Source of the DNA: Gammaproteobacteria bacterium
GTDB taxonomy: Bacteria > Pseudomonadota > Gammaproteobacteria > Chromatiales > Chromatiaceae
Length of the DNA stretch: 10,186 nt
Direction of reading: 5' to 3'
NCBI GenBank assembly: GCA_019136395.1
Contig: JAGVUH010000665.1
Coordinates: 1 to 10,186, forward strand
The notes below the pieces were generated by a model. The model saw nothing but the letters and a program-made list of their open reading frames with translations. It was not told where the DNA came from and did not search any database. The first letter of the stretch is position 1; each line of letters starts with the position of its first letter. The translations under genes and the position numbers were made by a program. Positions 1-10,186 of the stretch are shown here, piece after piece.

Positions 1-103
1 GGCCCGCGACCGCCGGGGTATCGAGCCGGCTGGCGAGACCCCGGGCGATGGCCTCCTCGGCCCGCGCGCGCAAGGCCCCCAGATTGACGGGGGAATGACT
101 CAT
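1..103 (-). CDS. Unknown protein, N-terminal 34 residues only
   Basis: This is the 5' end of a minus-strand gene that leaves the window at position 1. The ATG is at 103-101 and the frame stays open for 34 codons. The visible peptide begins MSHSPVNLGALRARAEEAIA and continues as an Ala/Arg-rich, probably helical stretch with no signal peptide or membrane segment. The start is supported by its ATGA overlap with the stop of the small gene upstream (234-100), which implies translational coupling, and by a G-rich stretch just before it. I do not recognise the family and too little is visible to assign a function. It is transcribed away from the kinase genes, so a shared role is not implied. Confidence 0.6.
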   Translation of the reverse strand, partial: MSHSPVNLGALRARAEEAIARGLASRLDTPAVAG

Positions 104-234
104 GATGCCCCGCCCTGTCGCCAGGCGCCGAAGTTGAGGTGACTGATCACGGCGCCGCGGTACAGCAGGTAACCCGCCAACGGGGAGACCTTTTTGGCCG
201 CGCCGGGGTATTTAACCATCACGGTTTTTTTCAT
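100..234 (-). CDS. Small basic protein of 44 residues, unknown function
   Basis: A short minus-strand reading frame of 44 codons plus TGA. It begins MKKTVMVKYPGAAKK and ends GAWRQGGAS. The N-terminal half is Lys-rich. The middle holds a short hydrophobic patch (LAGYLLYRGAVI, residues 19-30), too short and interrupted for a clear membrane helix. Evidence that it is real: GGGGA about 5 nt before the ATG is a plausible Shine-Dalgarno site; its TGA (102-100) overlaps the ATG of the next minus-strand gene as ATGA; and its Lys/Tyr/Val content is unlike the Arg/Pro/Ala-rich peptides of out-of-frame translation in this GC-rich DNA. A TATAAT lies about 110 bp upstream on the same strand. I recognise no family. 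It could be a leader peptide or a small regulatory or structural protein. Confidence 0.6.
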   Translation of the reverse strand: MKKTVMVKYPGAAKKVSPLAGYLLYRGAVISHLNFGAWRQGGAS

Positions 235-329
235 CAGGTCCCCGAACAGCACAACAGGACAGGGCGGGCGGAAAGTGACAGGCCCCGGGAAGAGGCAAGC
301 GACCCGGCGGTGCTTTTCCTCAAGGGTTT

Positions 330-352
330 ATCCCCAGAACGGGATTATTATA
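330..352 (-). promoter_or_regulatory. Candidate minus-strand promoter -10 with adjacent dyad
   Basis: On the minus strand a perfect TATAAT occupies 352-347, in the most AT-rich part of the region. No good -35 is seen: the hexamers 16-18 bp upstream match TTGACA at only one or two positions, so an activator or alternative sigma factor may be needed. Just downstream, at 345-330, is the dyad ATCCC-N6-GGGAT, where a repressor operator or the start of a 5' leader would lie. It would drive the small gene with a leader of about 100 nt. Only the motifs are seen; promoter function is inferred. Confidence 0.35.
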
Positions 353-463
353 AAAACTTGCCACCCGGGAAAACAGGACCGCGGGTTGCCCCTTGGCCGC
401 AGCCCCCATGGACACCATGACCGCGGGCAGAACGGGTCCCACGGGCGTCGCCACCCTGGCCAG

Positions 464-498
464 TGGGCGGTCATTGGGCGAGGATCTTCTGCGATAAT
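464..498 (+). promoter_or_regulatory. Candidate extended -10 promoter of the kinase operon
   Basis: TGCGATAAT at 490-498 reads as an extended -10 (TG, one base, then GATAAT, 5 of 6 to consensus). There is no good -35, which is typical of extended -10 promoters. Two copies of TGGGCG lie at 464-469 and 475-480, 11 bp apart (one helical turn), around the -35 position, and could bind an activator. Transcription would start near 505, leaving a leader of about 45 nt to the ATG at 550. This argues against the in-frame GTG at 463 as the kinase start. Confidence 0.35.
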
Positions 499-549
499 CA
501 CCCATTGCCCCCGGTCAAGGGCCGGCCAGGGCCCAGTTGTTCACTGCCA

Positions 550-8204
<7,655 letters not shown>

Positions 8205-8256
8205 GGCCCGCTTTCAATCTCAATCCCGATCCCAATAACAAGGATCCTGGCAGCGT

Positions 8257-8260
8257 GGAG
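8257..8260 (+). promoter_or_regulatory. Ribosome binding site of the diguanylate cyclase
   Basis: GGAG lies 8 nt before ATG 8269 and supports that start. The rest of the 64-bp gap (8205-8268) holds a run of loose hexamers (TCAATC, TCAATC, CCGATC) at about 8215-8232, but no terminator and no clear promoter, so read-through from the kinase gene is likely. Confidence 0.6.
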
Positions 8261-8268
8261 AACCCGGC

Positions 8269-9219
8269 ATGCAGCCCGATGCGAAAATCCTGATCGTCGA
8301 CGACGAGCCCAGCGCTATCCAGATGATGCGCAAAACCCTCAAGGGCATGGGTGAGCTACGCTACGCCACCGGTGGCCGGGAGGCCCTGGATTTGGTAGCC
8401 AGCGAGCCCCCGGACCTCATCCTGCTCGACGCCAACATGCCCGGGATGGATGGCTATGCCACCTGCCTCGCCCTCCAGATGGACTACCCGGACATCCCGG
8501 TAGTCTTCGTCACCGCCAGTGGCGATTTCGCTGACGAGATCCGCGCCCTGGAGGCCGGGGCCAGCGATTTCATCACCAAGCCCATCAATCCGCCCGTGGT
8601 GCGCGCCCGAGTGTCCATGCACCTCAAGCTCAAGGCGCAGAGCGACCTGCTGCGAAACCTGAGCCACCGCGACCCCCTCACTGGCATCGCCAATCGCCGC
8701 GCCCTGGATGAGCGCCTGGTTCAGGAGTGGCGGCGCGCCCAGCGTCACCACCACCCGCTGGCCCTGCTCATGATCGATATCGACCACTTCAAGGGCTACA
8801 ACGACCACTATGGCCACATCCAGGGCGACGACTGCCTGGCCCGGGTAGCGGAGGCCATCGCGGGCCTGGTCAACCGGGCCGGCGACCTGGTGGCCCGCTA
8901 CGGTGGCGAAGAATTCGCGGTACTGCTCTCCCAAACCCGCCTGCATGAGGCCCAGACCCTGGCCGAGCGCATCCGCGCCACCATCGAGGCCCTGGCCATC
9001 CCCCATGCCGCCTCCAGTACCGGGCCGGCGGTCACCCTGAGCATTGGCGTCGCCGAGTGCCAGCCCGCTCTTCCCAGGGGAGAGAAGCCAACATCCGCGC
9101 CAACCGCCGTCGCGCCGCGCGATCCCGGCATCCATCTGGCCAAGGACCTCTTCGATCGGGCCGACCAGGCCCTCTATGCCGCCAAACGGGCCGGGCGTAA
9201 TCGGGTGCGTGGGGGGTAA
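8269..9219 (+). CDS. REC-GGDEF response regulator, diguanylate cyclase (PleD/WspR type)
   Basis: Cytoplasmic response regulator of 316 residues that should make c-di-GMP from two GTP when its receiver is phosphorylated. Receiver at about 5-122: acidic pocket Asp11/Asp12, phospho-acceptor Asp54 in LLDANMPGMDG, Thr82 and Lys104 (TKP). GGDEF domain at about 132-316: DPLTGIANRR at 135-144, metal ligand in DIDHFK from 170, active site GGEEF at 212-216, and an RAGD inhibitory site (203-206) exactly five residues before it. It should therefore be active and product-inhibited. One oddity is a longer Pro-rich loop (about 263-290) between SIGVAE and the final DRADQALYAAK helix. There is one receiver, not two as in PleD, so WspR is the closer layout, though no wsp genes are nearby. 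The upstream HPt kinases are the likely phosphodonors (inference). Confidence 0.95.
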   Translation: MQPDAKILIVDDEPSAIQMMRKTLKGMGELRYATGGREALDLVASEPPDLILLDANMPGMDGYATCLALQMDYPDIPVVFVTASGDFADEIRALEAGASDFITKPINPPVVRARVSMHLKLKAQSDLLRNLSHRDPLTGIANRRALDERLVQEWRRAQRHHHPLALLMIDIDHFKGYNDHYGHIQGDDCLARVAEAIAGLVNRAGDLVARYGGEEFAVLLSQTRLHEAQTLAERIRATIEALAIPHAASSTGPAVTLSIGVAECQPALPRGEKPTSAPTAVAPRDPGIHLAKDLFDRADQALYAAKRAGRNRVRGG

Positions 9220-9325
9220 TCGACACCCCTCGCCTGATTAGCCTGGAGCCCCTCGATCCCCACGAGAATTTCTACCGCGATCTCAAGCGCGGCTTACCTC
9301 GTTACCTCTGGGACCTATTAAATAC
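9220..9325 (+). other. Gap between cyclase and thioredoxin-like gene
   Basis: A 106-bp spacer. I see no hairpin with a T-run that would end transcription after the cyclase. It becomes AT-richer towards its right end (TATTAAAT just before the ATG), and GGGA at 9310-9313 is the only weak ribosome binding site. One frame, without a usable start, reads ISLEPLDPHENFYRDLKRGL and continues past 9326 out of frame with the next gene. It may be chance or a remnant. Confidence 0.4.
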
Positions 9326-10186
9326 ATGGCCACCGTCGCCGCAAAGGTGGGGGCACCCGCCCAGCTTCCCCGCCACTTCCGTCACCTTCTGGCGCTACTC
9401 TTCCTCCTGAGTTGGACACCCGACGGCACCGCCGTGCCGGAGGGCCCCTGGCTGAGTCATGACGAGCGGGGTCTGCCCCAGGTCCATCTCTATTTTTTCT
9501 GGAGCCCCACCTGCCCCCACTGCCGGGCGGCGAAGCCCTTCGTCACCGACCTGCCCCAGCGCCTGCCCTGGCTGGTGCTCCACAGCCATGACGTGACCGA
9601 ACGTGGCCATGCTCAGGCCTATGTCGAGCTGGCCGCTGGCCTAGGGGAGACCGCGCGATCAGTGCCGGCCTTTCTCTTCTGCGGCCAGATGGTGGTGGGC
9701 TACGGCTCGGACCTGGACAGCGGCGCGGCCCTGGAGCGGGCACTGCGCGCCTGCCACGCGGCGAACGGTGGCGGCGCGGACCCGGAGACGGCGAGGATGA
9801 CATCCACCCCCGGGGCGACACCGCTGCCGGGGGACGGGGTGGGAGGTGATGGGAGGACGAGCGATGAAGTGACGGGTGACGAGGTGCCGGAGTTACCCTT
9901 CCTCGGCCGCCTTGATCCGGCGGCCGTCTCCCTGCCGGTCTACACCCTGGTGATCGCCGGCCTGGACGCCTTCAACCCCTGCGCCTTCTTCGTCCTGCTG
10001 TTCCTGCTCTCGCTGCTGGTCCATGCCCGCAGCCGGGCGCGGATGCTGTTCATCGGCGGGGTCTTTGTGCTCTTCTCCGGCCTGATCTATTTCCTGTTCA
10101 TGGCCGCCTGGCTCAACCTCTTCCTGTGGCTGGGCGAGTTGCGCCTGGTCACCCTGGGGGCCGGGGTGCTGGCGGTGCTGGTGGCC
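9326..10186 (+). CDS. Thioredoxin-like CPHC domain fused to CcdA/DsbD-like membrane domain, 3' end missing
   Basis: The frame is open from ATG 9326 to the right edge (287 codons, no stop). Residues 14-30 are basic then hydrophobic and look like a signal peptide or anchor. Residues 50-145 form a thioredoxin-like fold facing the periplasm: strand VHLYFFWSPT, redox motif C63-P-H-C66, and the cis-Pro region SVPAFLF with Pro114. Two further cysteines, Cys119 and Cys143, may pair or bind metal. A Gly/Asp-rich linker (about 146-190) follows, then membrane segments from about 203: DAFNPCAFFVLLFLLSLL with an Asn-Pro-Cys motif as in CcdA/DsbD-type electron carriers, then helices at about 239-262 and from 270. 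The inferred role is moving reducing power across the membrane to periplasmic thiols. An in-frame TAG at 9239 limits the start; ATG 9326 is the first ATG, with a weak ribosome binding site. Not a canonical DsbD, whose thioredoxin domain is C-terminal. Confidence 0.8.
   Translation, partial: MATVAAKVGAPAQLPRHFRHLLALLFLLSWTPDGTAVPEGPWLSHDERGLPQVHLYFFWSPTCPHCRAAKPFVTDLPQRLPWLVLHSHDVTERGHAQAYVELAAGLGETARSVPAFLFCGQMVVGYGSDLDSGAALERALRACHAANGGGADPETARMTSTPGATPLPGDGVGGDGRTSDEVTGDEVPELPFLGRLDPAAVSLPVYTLVIAGLDAFNPCAFFVLLFLLSLLVHARSRARMLFIGGVFVLFSGLIYFLFMAAWLNLFLWLGELRLVTLGAGVLAVLVA

Larger units (their letters stand above)
235..549. other. Divergent intergenic control region
   Basis: About 315 bases lie between the minus-strand small gene and the first plus-strand kinase. 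Frames are open here on both strands, but none has a good ribosome binding site or a convincing peptide. Base composition drops to AT-rich at 327-358, unlike the flanking coding DNA. The stretch holds a minus-strand TATAAT, a short dyad beside it, a plus-strand extended -10 element with two TGGGCG hexamers upstream, and a 9-bp direct repeat GACCGCGGG (377-385 and 419-427). I see no tRNA, rRNA, riboswitch or convincing terminator. Confidence 0.6.

Noticed and set aside
139..150. GTGA-N4-TCAC palindrome as an operator
   Set aside because: It lies inside the small gene's coding sequence and is short enough to occur by chance.
216..233. AACC-N5-GGTT followed by a T-run as an intrinsic terminator
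   Set aside because: The stem is only 4 bp, and the T-run is the AAA-AAA Lys codons of the minus-strand small gene read from the other strand.
139..420. Plus-strand frame of 93 codons across the intergenic region
   Set aside because: It overlaps the minus-strand small gene, has no ribosome binding site and encodes a peptide with no recognisable features.
408..497. Possible 29-codon leader peptide upstream of the first kinase
   Set aside because: No Shine-Dalgarno site, and it would lie upstream of the inferred transcription start near 505.
320..505. Minus-strand frame of 61 codons in the intergenic region
   Set aside because: No good ribosome binding site, and it crosses both candidate promoters. 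Not excluded, but unsupported.
463..549. GTG at 463 as the start of the first kinase
   Set aside because: The extra 29 residues look like out-of-frame sequence, and the extended -10 element lies inside this stretch. ATG 550 or 583 is more likely.
8205..8268. Terminator or promoter between the second kinase and the cyclase
   Set aside because: No stem with a T-run and no paired -35/-10 could be found; only loose hexamers and the ribosome binding site.

Overview
The window is GC-rich DNA (about 70% G+C by eye) with compact bacterial genes, strong Shine-Dalgarno sites and 4-bp ATGA overlaps. Gene content (multi-domain hybrid sensor kinases, a diguanylate cyclase and a thioredoxin/CcdA-like membrane protein) fits a GC-rich proteobacterium. 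A gammaproteobacterium of the Chromatiales type is a reasonable guess, but no marker gene here proves it.

Layout. At the left edge two minus-strand genes read out of the window: a 44-residue small protein (234-100) whose stop overlaps the start of a second, truncated gene (103-1). Positions 235-549 hold no convincing gene. They form a divergent control region with an AT-rich island, a perfect TATAAT on the minus strand and an extended -10 element on the plus strand. From 550 on, everything reads rightwards: a roughly 1530-residue hybrid histidine kinase (dCache-like sensor, three PAS, HisKA, HATPase, receiver, HPt, C-terminal module); a paralogous 1021-residue hybrid kinase that overlaps it by 4 bp (Cache-like sensor, HAMP, HisKA, HATPase, receiver, HPt, the same C-terminal module); a 316-residue PleD/WspR-type REC-GGDEF diguanylate cyclase; and, after a 106-bp gap, the first 287 residues of a thioredoxin-CPHC/CcdA-like membrane protein that runs off the right edge.

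How they may work together. The two kinases share their whole phosphorelay half but differ in their input halves, so they look like a tandem duplication with swapped or remodelled sensors. Each carries an intact His-Asp-His relay, and the next gene is a receiver-controlled diguanylate cyclase with intact active and inhibitory sites. The simplest inference is that two periplasmic inputs converge on one c-di-GMP output. Whether the downstream thiol-disulfide protein belongs to the same unit is unknown.

Most unusual are two in-frame repeat expansions in the first kinase that the second lacks (a 6-bp-unit tract inside the ATPase domain and three 42-bp units inside the HPt domain), a repeated unnamed C-terminal module after both HPt domains, long identical DNA tracts between the paralogues, and a matching N-terminal peptide in the second kinase and the thioredoxin-like protein.
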